From Streptomyces acidiscabies (GTDB lineage: Bacteria; Actinomycetota; Actinomycetes; Streptomycetales; Streptomycetaceae): a stretch of DNA of 64,000 nt. This document shows, in pieces, positions 47,222 through 55,412 of the stretch. Location of the stretch: assembly GCF_020010905.1 (NCBI RefSeq), contig NZ_JAGJBY010000001.1, positions 3,306,001 through 3,370,000 of the forward strand. The letters run 5' to 3'. Below the pieces are notes generated by a model that saw only the letters and a program-made list of their open reading frames with translations, searched no databases and had not been told where the DNA came from. A program made the position numbers and the translations under genes. How positions within the stretch are numbered: the stretch's first letter is position 1; each line of letters opens with the position of its first letter.

Positions 47222-47815
47222 GTGCCCAGATCGACGGACAACGACGGCACCCCCGTCCCGCAACGGCTCCTCGCCGCCGCCACCCGGCTCTTCGCCGAGC
47301 AGGGCTACGACCGCACCTCGGTCCAGGAGATCGTCGAGGCGGCCGGTGTCACCAAGGGAGCCCTGTACCACTACTTCGGCTCCAAGGACGACCTCCTCCA
47401 CGAGGTCTACGCGCGCGTGCTGCGCGTCCAGCAGGAACGCCTCGACGCGTTCGCGAACGCCGACGAGCCGATCGAACAGCGCCTGCGCGGGGCGGCGGCC
47501 GACGTGGTCGTCACGACGATCGAGAACCTCGACGACGCCGCGATCTTCTTCCGCTCCATGCACCACCTGAGCCCCGAGAAGTACAAGCAGGTCCGCTCGG
47601 AACGCCGCCACTACCACGAGCGCTTCCGGGCCCTGGTGGAGGAGGGCCAGGAGGCGGGCGTCTTCTCGAAGGCCACCCCGGCCGACCTGGTCGTCGACTA
47701 CCACTTCGGCTCGGTCCACCACCTGCCGACGTGGTACCGCGCGGACGGCACGCTGAGCCCGCAGGAGGTCGCGGAACACCTCGCGGACCTGCTGCTGAGG
47801 GCACTGCGACCCTGA
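47222..47815 (+). CDS. TetR regulator of acyl-CoA cluster
   Basis: A 197-residue TetR protein with HTH at residues ~15-60 (RLLAAATRLFAEQGYDRTSVQEIVEAAGVTKGALYHYFGSKDDL, in segments). GTG 47222 (VPRSTDN) follows an AGGTGG at 5 nt; a GTG nine bases upstream is an alternative. Last gene of the SDR-ligase operon. Similar operators before the SDR (44720) and before the APH/acyl-CoA dehydrogenase pair (50161) make it the best candidate regulator of both units. Confidence 0.9.
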   Translation: MPRSTDNDGTPVPQRLLAAATRLFAEQGYDRTSVQEIVEAAGVTKGALYHYFGSKDDLLHEVYARVLRVQQERLDAFANADEPIEQRLRGAAADVVVTTIENLDDAAIFFRSMHHLSPEKYKQVRSERRHYHERFRALVEEGQEAGVFSKATPADLVVDYHFGSVHHLPTWYRADGTLSPQEVAEHLADLLLRALRP

Positions 47816-47827
47816 CAGAGCGCAGGT

Positions 47828-47861
47828 GTAAGGGGCGGCCACCCAGGTGACCGCCCCTTAC
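47828..47861. terminator. Strong bidirectional hairpin
   Basis: GTAAGGGGCGG (47828-47838) pairs perfectly with CCGCCCCTTAC (47851-47861), loop 12 nt, between convergent TetR and acyl-CoA dehydrogenase genes. Confidence 0.8.
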
Positions 47862-47871
47862 CCGTGCATCC

Positions 47872-49086
47872 CTACATGTACTTCTTCAGCTCCCGCCGGG
47901 CCAGCGACCGCTGGTGCACCTCGTCGGGCCCGTCCGCGATCATCAGCGTGCGCGCGCCCGCGTACAGCTCGGCCAGCAGGAAGTCCTGGCTCAGGCCTCC
48001 CGCCCCGTGCAGCTGGATCGCCCGGTCGATGATGTCGACGACCGCGCGCGGGGTCGCGATCTTGATGGACTGGATCTCCGTGTGGGCGCCCCGGTTGCCG
48101 ACGGTGTCCATCATCCAGGCCGTCTTGAGCACGAGCAGCCGGAGCTGCTCGACCGTCACGCGCGCGTCGGCGATCCAGTTGTGCACGACCCCCTGCTGAG
48201 CCAGCGCCTTCCCGAACGCCTCACGCGAGACGGCCCGCCGGCACATCAGCTCGATGGCCCGCTCGGCCATCCCGATGAGCCGCATGCAGTGGTGGATGCG
48301 CCCGGGACCGAGCCGCGCCTGCGCGATGGCGAACCCGCCGCCCTCCTCACCGATGAGGTTGGTGACCGGCACACGCGCGTGGTCGAAGACCACCTCCGCG
48401 TGCCCGCCGTGGTAGTGGTCCTCGTACCCGAAGACCTTCATGGCCCGCTGCACGGTGACCCCGGGCGTGTCGCGCGGGACGAGGATCATCGACTGCTGAC
48501 GCCGTATGTCGGCCCCGTCGGGATCGGTCTTCCCCATGACGATGAAGATCTTGCAGTCGGGGTTCATGGCCCCGGAGATGTACCACTTGCGGCCCGTGAC
48601 GATGTACTCGTCGCCGTCGCGCTGGATGAACGTCGTGATGTTGGTGGCGTCCGAGGAGGCCACCTCGGGCTCCGTCATGGCGAACGCGGACCGGATCTCC
48701 CCGGCCAGCAGCGGCTCCAGCCACTGCTTGCGCTGCGCGTCGTCCCCGAACTGCGCGAGGACCTCCATGTTCCCGGTGTCGGGGGCGGAGCAGTTCAGGA
48801 CGGTCGGCGCGAGCTGCGGCGAGCGCCCGGTGATCTCGGCGAGGGGCGCGTACTGGAGATTCGTGAGGCCGGCGCCGTACTCGGCATCGGGCAGGAAGAG
48901 GTTCCAGAGGCCCTGTCGGCGCGCTTCGGCCTTGAGGTCGTCCACCACCGCCGGGGTGTCCCACGGGGACGCCAGAGAGGCACGCTGCGCCTCGGCGAGT
49001 TCCTCGGCGGGGTAGACGTACTCGTCCATGAAGGCGAGCAGCCGCCCGCGCAGTTCCTCCGTGCGCGCGTCGAACGCGAAGTCCAT
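47872..49086 (-). CDS. Acyl-CoA dehydrogenase
   Basis: A 404-residue FAD acyl-CoA dehydrogenase of the longer type. Segments: FAMTEPEVASSDATNI (residues ~130-145), GRKWYISGAMNPDCKIFIVMGK, and the C-terminal QLHGAGGLSQDFLLAELYAGARTLMIADGPDEVHQRSLARRE. ADGPDEV replaces the usual YEGTSQI, as in the ACAD10/11-like group. Those are often paired with an APH-type phosphotransferase, and exactly such a gene lies 5 bp upstream. Likely coupled beta-oxidation of a branched or hydroxy acid. Confidence 0.92.
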   Translation of the reverse strand: MDFAFDARTEELRGRLLAFMDEYVYPAEELAEAQRASLASPWDTPAVVDDLKAEARRQGLWNLFLPDAEYGAGLTNLQYAPLAEITGRSPQLAPTVLNCSAPDTGNMEVLAQFGDDAQRKQWLEPLLAGEIRSAFAMTEPEVASSDATNITTFIQRDGDEYIVTGRKWYISGAMNPDCKIFIVMGKTDPDGADIRRQQSMILVPRDTPGVTVQRAMKVFGYEDHYHGGHAEVVFDHARVPVTNLIGEEGGGFAIAQARLGPGRIHHCMRLIGMAERAIELMCRRAVSREAFGKALAQQGVVHNWIADARVTVEQLRLLVLKTAWMMDTVGNRGAHTEIQSIKIATPRAVVDIIDRAIQLHGAGGLSQDFLLAELYAGARTLMIADGPDEVHQRSLARRELKKYM

Positions 49087-49091
49087 GCCGG

Positions 49092-50117
49092 TCAGCCTTC
49101 CTGGAGAGTGGTCAGTCCGTGCGAGATGAAGACGGGGACTAGCTCCCCGATGCGGTCGAAGCCGCGCCCGACCGTCCGGCCGAGGGTGTAGCGGTAGTGG
49201 ATGCCTTCGAGGATGACGGCGAGCTTGAACCAGGCGAACGCCGTGTACCAGGACACGTCCGAGACGTCCCGGCCGGACCGCCGCGCGTAGCGCTCGATCA
49301 GCTCGGCGGGGGAGGGGTGCCCGGGAGCCTCGGCGGTCGTCGATACGGGCGAGTTCGGCATCTCCAGCGGCACGCTGTACATCACGAGGAGACCAAGATC
49401 GGTCAGCGGGTCGCCGAGAGTGGACATCTCCCAGTCGAGAACCGCTCGGATCCGGTCGTCGTCCCCGACGAGGACGTTGTCGAGCCGGTAGTCGCCGTGC
49501 ACGATCGCGGGCGCGGGCGAGGAGGGCAGGCTGCGGCCGAGCGCCGCGTGCAGTTCGTCGATCCCCGCGAGGTCGCGGGCGCGGGACGCGTCGAGCTGCT
49601 TCCCCCAGCGCCGCAGCTGCCGGTCCAGGAACCCCTCCGGCCGCCCGAAGTCGCCGAGCCCGACCGCGGCGGGGTCCACGCCGTGCAGCTCGACGAGCGT
49701 GTCCACGAGCGACAGCATCACCCCCCGGGTCCGCTCGGCGCCCAGCGGCACCAGCTCCTCGGCGGTCCGGTACGGCGTCCCCTCGACGAACTCCATGACG
49801 TAGAACGGCGCCCCCAGCACCTCCTCGTCCTCGCACAGCAGCAGCGGCCCCGGCACGGGTACGTCCGTCTCGCGGTGCAGCGCGTCGATCACCCGGTGCT
49901 CGCGCCGCATGTCGTGCGCGGTCGCCAGCACGTGCCCCAGCGGGGGCCGCCGTACGACCCACCGTTGCCCGCCGTCTGAGACGGTGTACGTCAGGTTCGA
50001 GCGCCCGCCCTCGATCAGCTGCCCGGACAGCGGTCCCGTGACCAGGCCGGGCAGCTCTCTGTCGAGCAGAACGCGCAGCCGGTCGAGGTCGAGCCCGGGT
50101 GGATGATCGGTGCTCAT
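49092..50117 (-). CDS. APH-type phosphotransferase (ACAD10-like partner)
   Basis: A 341-residue aminoglycoside phosphotransferase-fold kinase. IEGGRSNLTYTVSD (nucleotide loop), VMEFVEGTPY, catalytic VHGDYRLDNVLVGDD and DWEMSTLGDPLTDLG (Asp ligand of Mg) are intact. In ACAD10/11-type systems this kinase phosphorylates 4-hydroxyacyl-CoA before dehydrogenase action; the adjacent dehydrogenase supports that. An operator lies 43 bp upstream. Confidence 0.92.
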   Translation of the reverse strand: MSTDHPPGLDLDRLRVLLDRELPGLVTGPLSGQLIEGGRSNLTYTVSDGGQRWVVRRPPLGHVLATAHDMRREHRVIDALHRETDVPVPGPLLLCEDEEVLGAPFYVMEFVEGTPYRTAEELVPLGAERTRGVMLSLVDTLVELHGVDPAAVGLGDFGRPEGFLDRQLRRWGKQLDASRARDLAGIDELHAALGRSLPSSPAPAIVHGDYRLDNVLVGDDDRIRAVLDWEMSTLGDPLTDLGLLVMYSVPLEMPNSPVSTTAEAPGHPSPAELIERYARRSGRDVSDVSWYTAFAWFKLAVILEGIHYRYTLGRTVGRGFDRIGELVPVFISHGLTTLQEG

Positions 50118-50160
50118 ACGGCGCTCCTGGGTGCGTGCGACGGTGGACGTGGGTCACATG

Positions 50161-50178
50161 ATGCCGACCGGTCGGTAT
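50161..50178. promoter_or_regulatory. TetR-type operator upstream of APH gene
   Basis: ATGCCGACC-GGTCGGTAT, an 18-bp palindrome with one mismatch, 43 bp before the APH start. Confidence 0.6.
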
Positions 50179-50224
50179 GTCGTCCAGTGCGAGGCGCCGA
50201 CGTGATCGGGGCCACCCTAGGGGT

Positions 50225-50256
50225 ACGGCTCCCCGCGCGGGTGCGCGGGGAGCCGT
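50225..50256 (-). terminator. Terminator of His-rich gene
   Basis: ACGGCTCCCCGCGC (50225-50238) pairs perfectly with GCGCGGGGAGCCGT (50243-50256), a 14-bp stem with a GGGT loop, 36 bp after the leftward gene stop. Confidence 0.85.
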
Positions 50257-50291
50257 CAGGAACGTTTTTCGGACCTACGCGCGCGTGCGCG

Positions 50292-50588
50292 TCAGTGGTC
50301 GTCGTAGTGGTCGTCGTGCTCCGCGTGCCGGTGACCGTCGTGCACGTAGTCCACGTGGTCGCCGTGCTGCACGCGCGCGTGGCCGCAGTTCTCGTCGTGC
50401 TGGTGGTCGTGACCGTCGTGCGTCACATGACCGCCCGGCTCGCACTCGTCCCAGTGGTCGTCGTGCGAGCGGTGCAGATGACCGTCGTGCGCGTAGTCGA
50501 CGTGGTCGCCGTGCCGGACCTCCGTGTGGCCGCAGTCCGGGCCGTGCGCGTGGGGGTGCGTGGGGTGTTCCTGGTGCAGAACGCTCAT
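50292..50588 (-). CDS. Small His/Asp-rich metal-binding-like protein
   Basis: A 98-residue protein with about one third His, Asp and Tyr. Two copies of an HGDHVDYxHDGHxH module (residues ~26-42 and ~70-87) are each followed by HDDHxD, and two short GxxCGH segments give Cys ligands (DCGH, NCGH). The start ATG 50588 (MSVLHQEHP) has AAGGTGAG upstream; earlier codons are open but unlikely. It may bind or buffer zinc or nickel. No metal uptake gene is adjacent. I recall similar proteins in Streptomyces without a proven role. Confidence 0.85.
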   Translation of the reverse strand: MSVLHQEHPTHPHAHGPDCGHTEVRHGDHVDYAHDGHLHRSHDDHWDECEPGGHVTHDGHDHQHDENCGHARVQHGDHVDYVHDGHRHAEHDDHYDDH

Positions 50589-50711
50589 GGTGCTCACCTT
50601 CGGAAGGTGTGGGGGAATTGCTTCCCTCAGATTCCCACGCAAACGGCCCATATGGCGTATTTAGGGGCACACCGCTTGCGTGGCGTGCGCCCAGCCCGGA
50701 GGGTCGAAGCC

Positions 50712-51656
50712 ATGAAGGCCATCAGCTACAGCCGGTACGGCGGACCCGAGGTGTTCGAGTACGGCGAGGTGCGCGAGCCCAAGGTCGGCCCCGACTCCGT
50801 GCTGGTCAAGGTGCGGGCCGCCGCCGTCAACCCTGTCGACTGGAAGGCCCGCGAGGGGTACCTCGACGGGATCATCGACACGGTGTTCCCCGTCGTCCCC
50901 GGCTGGGACGTATCAGGCGTGGTCGTCCAACCAGGCGTCTCCGTCACGGAGTTCGCCGTCGGCGACGAGGTCATCGGGTACGTCCGCGAGGACTTCCTCT
51001 CCCGGGGGACCTTCGCCGAGTACGTCGCGGCCCCCGTCCGCACGCTCGCCCGCAAGCCCCGCAACCTGTCCTTCGAGGAGGCCGCAGGGCTCCCGCTGGC
51101 GGGCCTCACGGCCTACCAGGGCCTCGTCCACGCCCTCGGCGTCAAAAGGGGCGAGACGGTCCTCGTGCACGCCGCAGCGGGCGGCGTGGGCTCCCTCGCC
51201 GTCCAGATCGCCCACCACCTCGGCTGCCGCGTCATCGGCACGGCCAGCGAACGCAACCACGACTTCGTACGCTCCCTGGGGGGCGAGCCGGTGACGTACG
51301 GCGAGGGCCTGGTCGACCGCATCCGGGGCCTCGCGCCCGAGGGCGTCGACGCGGCCCTCGACACGGTCGGCGGCGAAGCGCTGAAGGCCTCCGCGGACGT
51401 CCTCAGCGGCGACGGCCGCCTGGCCTCCATCGCCGACGGGGACGTCCTCGGCTACGGGGGTCGCTACTTCTGGGTCCGCCCCGACGCGGCCGACCTCACC
51501 CGCCTCTCGGAACTCGCCGAGCAGGGAGTGGTCTCGGTGCACGTCTCCGAGACGTTCCCGCTGGAGAGGGCGGCTGAGGCGTATCGGTTGAACGAGGAGG
51601 GGCGGACGCGGGGGAAGATCGTGGTGACGGTGGATTGGGGGGAGGAGGGGGTGTAG
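50712..51656 (+). CDS. NADP-dependent quinone oxidoreductase (MDR)
   Basis: A 314-residue medium-chain dehydrogenase/reductase of the zinc-free quinone oxidoreductase branch. Start MKAISYSRYGGPEVFEY; NADP motif AAAGGVGSLAVQIAHHLG at ~147-164; no structural zinc cysteines. Reduces quinones or enones with NADPH. Divergent from the His-rich gene. Confidence 0.92.
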   Translation: MKAISYSRYGGPEVFEYGEVREPKVGPDSVLVKVRAAAVNPVDWKAREGYLDGIIDTVFPVVPGWDVSGVVVQPGVSVTEFAVGDEVIGYVREDFLSRGTFAEYVAAPVRTLARKPRNLSFEEAAGLPLAGLTAYQGLVHALGVKRGETVLVHAAAGGVGSLAVQIAHHLGCRVIGTASERNHDFVRSLGGEPVTYGEGLVDRIRGLAPEGVDAALDTVGGEALKASADVLSGDGRLASIADGDVLGYGGRYFWVRPDAADLTRLSELAEQGVVSVHVSETFPLERAAEAYRLNEEGRTRGKIVVTVDWGEEGV

Positions 51657-51773
51657 GGGGAGGGGCTTGCGCGCGGGTAGGGCTGGCTGGTCGGGAAGGG
51701 TGGCGGCGGCGGTTCGGCTCGCGCGCGGGTAGGGCGGTTCGGGCGGCTGGCCTGGGTGGGCGGGGAGCTTGGG

Positions 51774-51984
51774 CGCGTTCCCGCGCGTGGGCGCACATCC
51801 CGCGCGTTGAAGGCGGTCGCCCGGCGGGGTGGCACCCGTTCCCGCGTGCGTGCGCACATCCCGATCGGGTTCTCGCCCCGGCTGACGCGGATCGCCCCGT
51901 TCCCGCGCGCGTGCACACATCCCCGGGTCCGTGCTGGGCGCCTTCGCAGCCCGCTTCCCGTTTCCGCGCGCGTGCGCACACCCC
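51774..51984. CRISPR. CRISPR-like array: 4 repeats, exact 61-bp period, no cas genes
   Basis: A 25-nt block GTTCCCGCG...GCGCACATCCC starts at 51777, 51838, 51899 and 51960, that is at exactly 61-bp intervals. In three copies it is preceded by CCC, giving a 28-nt repeat. Copies differ from the consensus at only 1-2 positions each, while the three 33-nt intervals show no resemblance to one another. 28+33=61 is the geometry of type I-E arrays, and the repeat start GTTCCC(C)GCGC resembles I-E repeats. Two more diverged copies, GCTCCCCGCGCGTGCGCC near 52036 and 52095, break the period. No cas gene or leader is visible in the window, so it is an orphan or decaying array, or a minisatellite that mimics one. 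The 459-bp gap 51657-52115 holds no gene; it also has a 15-bp word GCGCGCGGGTAGGGC at 51669 and 51721. Confidence 0.45.
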
Positions 51985-52115
51985 CGGTCGGCCCTCGTGC
52001 GTGCGCGCCTGTTCACAGTTCGGCTGTGCACGGTCGCTCCCCGCGCGTGCGCCCTCCCAGGCGCCGGCCTACCTCGTTGACGAGGGTCAGGGTCGCTCCC
52101 TGCGCGCGTGCGCCC

Positions 52116-52508
52116 TTACACCACCACCAACGCCGCCGCGCAGACCGCCGTGGCCACCGTGCACAGCACCGCCGCAGTGGCCAGGCGCGGTGTGAGGGCC
52201 GGTGGGTGGGGCGTCGATGCCAGGGTCTGGATCCGGCGGTGTGCCACCGTCAGGAACGCCAGCCACAGGGCGCAGCACGCCGCGCTGATCATCGCCCCGG
52301 CGACCGTGGGTCCTCCGTGCAGGAAGGTCTTCATCGCGAGGACGGCGGCGACGGCACCGGCCAGGGTCGTACGGCGCCATGCGAGCCGCGTACGTTCGGG
52401 CTGGAGGCCGGGGTCACGGGCGGTGACGCAGGGCTGTGGCGTATCGGTGTGATCATCGGACCCGGCATCCGGGATCGGCGACCCCTCAGGAACCCCCACC
52501 CCGCTCAC
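52116..52508 (-). CDS. DUF202 membrane protein (second copy)
   Basis: A ~130-residue protein with three likely membrane segments. The DUF202 signature LQPERTRLAWRRTTLAGAV is at residues ~40-58, then GPTVAGAMISAACCALWLAFL and LATAAVLCTVATAVCAAALVVV. The GTG start overlaps the upstream stop (GTGA at 52505-52508), so it is coupled to the first DUF202 protein. Function unknown for the family. Confidence 0.82.
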   Translation of the reverse strand: MSGVGVPEGSPIPDAGSDDHTDTPQPCVTARDPGLQPERTRLAWRRTTLAGAVAAVLAMKTFLHGGPTVAGAMISAACCALWLAFLTVAHRRIQTLASTPHPPALTPRLATAAVLCTVATAVCAAALVVV

Positions 52509-52897
52509 CCGTTCCGCCCCAGAACGACGACCACCACCATCGCCACCGCGACAAGCGTCACCGCAAGACTCAGCACAGCCGGGAACCGCGACGTCGGCAG
52601 ATCCTCCCCCCGCCGCATCGCCCGCTCGCACCGCACCCAGTGATTGAGCGCCCGCACCGCGCACAGCACCCCCGCGACGAGCAGCGCCAACGCGAACCCG
52701 ACCCGCCACTCCCACCGCAGGTCGGGCAGGAACTGATCGACCGCGAACCCGCCTCCGACGAGGGCCATGGCGGTGCGGAGCCACGCGAGGAACGTGCGTT
52801 CGTTGGCGAGGGAGAAGCGGTAGTCCGGCGTCGTCCCTTCCTCGCGGACCGCGGAGGGCGCGAACCACAGACGGACGTTCCGAACAAAATCGATCAC
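52505..52897 (-). CDS. DUF202 (YidH-like) membrane protein
   Basis: A 130-residue protein with three membrane segments. DUF202 signature LANERTFLAWLRTAMALVGGGFAVDQF at residues ~28-54. First of a coupled pair of DUF202 proteins, which could form a heteromeric membrane complex. Function unknown. Confidence 0.87.
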   Translation of the reverse strand: MIDFVRNVRLWFAPSAVREEGTTPDYRFSLANERTFLAWLRTAMALVGGGFAVDQFLPDLRWEWRVGFALALLVAGVLCAVRALNHWVRCERAMRRGEDLPTSRFPAVLSLAVTLVAVAMVVVVVLGRNG

Positions 52898-52961
52898 GCC
52901 GAAAACCCTACCCGTCGGCCGGTGAGGGGGCGTTGTCAGTGGCGGCCGTTACGGTCGGTGC

Positions 52962-53570
52962 ATGGAGGTTCCCACGCCGCTGAACGGCTACGCCATAGCC
53001 CCGGCCGAGCACCACCTCACCCTGCCCGGCTTCTGGCCGGCCTACCTCGCGGCGTCCCCCGAGCACTTCGAGGAGTTCGGCGCGGACCCGGCGGACGTGG
53101 ATGCGGCGTACGAGGTGCTGTACGACGCGTGGCGCACGTGGCCGACGTACAGAATCCCCCTGCCGCACGGCAGGACCGTATGGATCGTGTTCGCCAACCT
53201 CCCCGACGACCCGGCCATCGACTACGTCCTCACGGACCCCGCGCACCCCGGCAGCCCCCGGACGCTCGCCGAGACAGAGGGCGCCTTCTCGGACCCGGCC
53301 CTCCCCTGGCCGGACCTCCTCGCACTGGCGGAAGCGGTGCCGGAGACCGGCGAGGGCGTACGCGACCCGGACCGCCGTCTGCTCCTGCTGCTGCCCGCGT
53401 ACGGCGATGTCGACCCGCCCGCGCGGGAGCGGACGGCCGCCGCGCTGACGGCGATCGGCGTACCCGCGCGCAGTGCCCCCGCGCTGGCCGAGCACCTCCT
53501 GGACCGGCACACCCCCGGGACCTGGGACGTCTCGGGCACCACCCCTCTCAGCGGCGCCGGAACTCCTTGA
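52962..53570 (+). CDS. Hypothetical protein (acidic, Trp-rich N-terminus)
   Basis: A 202-residue protein starting MEVPTPLNGYAIAPAEHHLTLPGFWPAYLAASPEHF. No signal or membrane segment. The aromatic LPGFWPAYLA and WRTWPTY segments suggest a folded cytosolic domain, which I cannot assign. Its 3' end overlaps the convergent NUDIX gene by 23 bp. Confidence 0.75.
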   Translation: MEVPTPLNGYAIAPAEHHLTLPGFWPAYLAASPEHFEEFGADPADVDAAYEVLYDAWRTWPTYRIPLPHGRTVWIVFANLPDDPAIDYVLTDPAHPGSPRTLAETEGAFSDPALPWPDLLALAEAVPETGEGVRDPDRRLLLLLPAYGDVDPPARERTAAALTAIGVPARSAPALAEHLLDRHTPGTWDVSGTTPLSGAGTP

Positions 53571-54060
53571 GCCGCTCGTACGCCGCGAGCCCGTCCGGCA
53601 CCCACTCCCACTCCCGGAGCCGCCCCTCGACCTCCCCCTCGGACAGGTACCCGTACCACTCGACCTCCTCGACCTGGGGGACGACCGGCAGCTCGCACAG
53701 CACCTCGTACACGGCGGACCACCAGCTCCGCCCCGCCCCGTCGTCGTACAGGAACTTGAACAGGAACTCCGGCTGCGGCAACCCGCTGACGCCGAGCTCC
53801 TCCTCGGCCTCCCGCAACGCAGCCGCGTCGTACGCCTCCCCGGCCCCGACGACCCCGCCCACGAACATGTCGTACAGGGAGGGAAACACCAGCTTGGTGG
53901 GGGTCCGCCGATGCACGAACAGCCGTCCCTCGGCATCGCGGGCCTGGATGAACACACACCGGTGCCGAAGCCCGTCCGCGTACACCTCCCCACGGGGCAA
54001 CTGCCCGATCACGTTGTCCTGTTCGTCGACGATGTCGAGGATCTCGTCAGCAGCGCTCAT
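53548..54060 (-). CDS. NUDIX hydrolase
   Basis: A 170-residue NUDIX protein. The NUDIX box GVVGAGEAYDAAALREAEEELGV (in segments, residues ~67-89) fits GX5EX7REUXEEXGU. The sequence DEQDNVIGQLPRGEVYADGLRHRC resembles the isopentenyl-diphosphate isomerase-like branch, although Idi active-site residues are not all identifiable. ATG 54060 starts the conserved domain; an open frame continuing upstream to 54495 is low-complexity intergenic repeat. Confidence 0.9.
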   Translation of the reverse strand: MSAADEILDIVDEQDNVIGQLPRGEVYADGLRHRCVFIQARDAEGRLFVHRRTPTKLVFPSLYDMFVGGVVGAGEAYDAAALREAEEELGVSGLPQPEFLFKFLYDDGAGRSWWSAVYEVLCELPVVPQVEEVEWYGYLSEGEVEGRLREWEWVPDGLAAYERLKEFRRR

Positions 54061-54503
54061 GGGCCCATCCAAGCAGCCGCCTCGGGCCGGCGGGCCGGAC
54101 GGCAGCTTCCGGCGAGCACGCTGAGCGCTCGCGCGGGACTGGTGAGCACCTGCGCCGGACCGGTGAGCGTCCGTGCCGGACCGGCGAGCACCCGCGCGGG
54201 ACCGGCGAGCCGAAACAGTGCCCGGCCGCGACGCGAAGAACCAGCCGCCAGGAGCCCCCGAACCTGCCTGCCCCGGAGTACTCCCCGCCCCTGGCTCGGA
54301 GCCGCGCTCGATCCTGGCTGCGCAGGGCCCCTGATCCCAGTCGGCCCGCGGTCGGGAGCCACGCCCGGCCCCGGAGCCCCGGCCCGGGGCTTCGCCCGAC
54401 TCCGGCTGCCGCAGGTTCTCCTGATCCCACTCGACCCGCCGCCCAGAGCCTCCTGACTGCCCGGAGCCCCCGATCCCGCCGGGCCCGAGCCCCACCCTTC
54501 ACC
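54061..54503. repeat. Gene-free gap with 21-bp x4 tandem repeat (54131-54214)
   Basis: Units of 21 bp, GCGCGGGACTGGTGAGCACC-T, GCGCCGGACCGGTGAGCGTC-C, GTGCCGGACCGGCGAGCACC-C and GCGCGGGACCGGCGAGCCGA-A (hyphen only breaks the string), lie head to tail at 54131, 54152, 54173 and 54194. The rest of the gap is Pro/Arg-type low-complexity GC-rich sequence with degenerate further copies. No gene recognised. Confidence 0.85.
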
Positions 54504-55412
54504 TCACCTCGGCTGAAGAACCCGCTCCCGCACCGCCACCCCCTGCGGCATCGCCGGATGCAACCCCAGCAGCACGATCCCCACGACGATCCCCGCCAGC
54601 CCCACCGCCTCCCACGCCAGTGCCCCCGTGTCCGTCCGCAGCCGGTCCCCGAGGAACCCCACCCCGCAGATGATCCCCGCGAGCGGCTGCGCGGCGGTGA
54701 GGGCCGGCAGGGACATCCGTAGCGGTGCCGTCTCGAACGCGCTCTGGACGAGGACGAGCCCGGTCACGCCGAGCGCGAGGACGGCGTACGGCTGCCACCC
54801 GGTGAGCAGTTCGACGACCCCGCCGGCCGCGAACCGCTCCCCGCTGACCCGCGTCAACGCGTCCTGGACGCCGTACAGGAGCCCGGCGGCGAGCGCGAGC
54901 AGCACGGGCCCGGAACTGAGCCGGGACCGCTTCGCGTACGTCGTGAGCAGCAGCGCGAGCCCGGTCATCACGCCGATGATCAGCCAGTGCCGGAAAGGAT
55001 CGGCCACCGCGTGACCCCCGCGCGGCTCACCGGCGACGATGAACGCGGTCACCCCGCCCGCGAGCAGCGCGAGCCCGGCCCACCCCTGCCGCCCGAGGGA
55101 CTGCCGGGTGTACCGGCGGGAGAGGGCGAGTGCGAAGAGCAGGTTCGTCGCGAGCAGCGGCTCGACGAGGGACACCTCGCCCTGCCCCAGCGCGACCGCG
55201 CCGAGCACCATCCCGGCGACCATCAGCGCGAGCCCGCCGAGCCAGCGCGGCACCCGTACGAGGTCTAGCAGCAGGCGCGGCGAGAGGAAGTCACCGAGCG
55301 GCGCCTTCTGCGCGGCCTGCTGCTGGAGCACGAATCCGAAACCCAGACAGCAGGCGGCGCTCACGGCGAGAGTCAGAACCAGAACCGACACGCTGCGTAC
55401 CTCGATGATCAT
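54504..55412 (-). CDS. DMT-superfamily (EamA-like) transporter
   Basis: A 302-residue membrane protein with ~9-10 helices: LVLTLAVSAACCLGFGFVLQQ first, then SLVEPLLATNLLFALALSR (typical of the EamA/DMT repeat), AGLALLAGGVTAFIVAG, and a terminal AVGLAGIVVGIVLLGL. Similar proteins export metabolites; the substrate is unknown. Divergent from a TPR-like gene over a 453-bp gap holding two palindromes. Confidence 0.88.
   Translation of the reverse strand: MIIEVRSVSVLVLTLAVSAACCLGFGFVLQQQAAQKAPLGDFLSPRLLLDLVRVPRWLGGLALMVAGMVLGAVALGQGEVSLVEPLLATNLLFALALSRRYTRQSLGRQGWAGLALLAGGVTAFIVAGEPRGGHAVADPFRHWLIIGVMTGLALLLTTYAKRSRLSSGPVLLALAAGLLYGVQDALTRVSGERFAAGGVVELLTGWQPYAVLALGVTGLVLVQSAFETAPLRMSLPALTAAQPLAGIICGVGFLGDRLRTDTGALAWEAVGLAGIVVGIVLLGLHPAMPQGVAVRERVLQPR

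Noticed and set aside
40443..51656. Possible secondary-metabolite cluster (acyl-CoA ligase, SDR, dehydrogenases)
   Set aside because: No PKS, NRPS, terpene or other core enzyme is present; the set fits fatty or hydroxy acid degradation better.
51464..52031. Minus-strand frames over the 61-bp repeats with repeated HARGNG-like peptides
   Set aside because: 61 is not a multiple of three, so the repeat cycles through all frames; the peptide similarity is a by-product of the DNA repeat.
54061..54495. N-terminal 145-residue extension of the NUDIX protein
   Set aside because: Low-complexity sequence made by 21-bp repeats; the ATG at 54060 begins the conserved domain.
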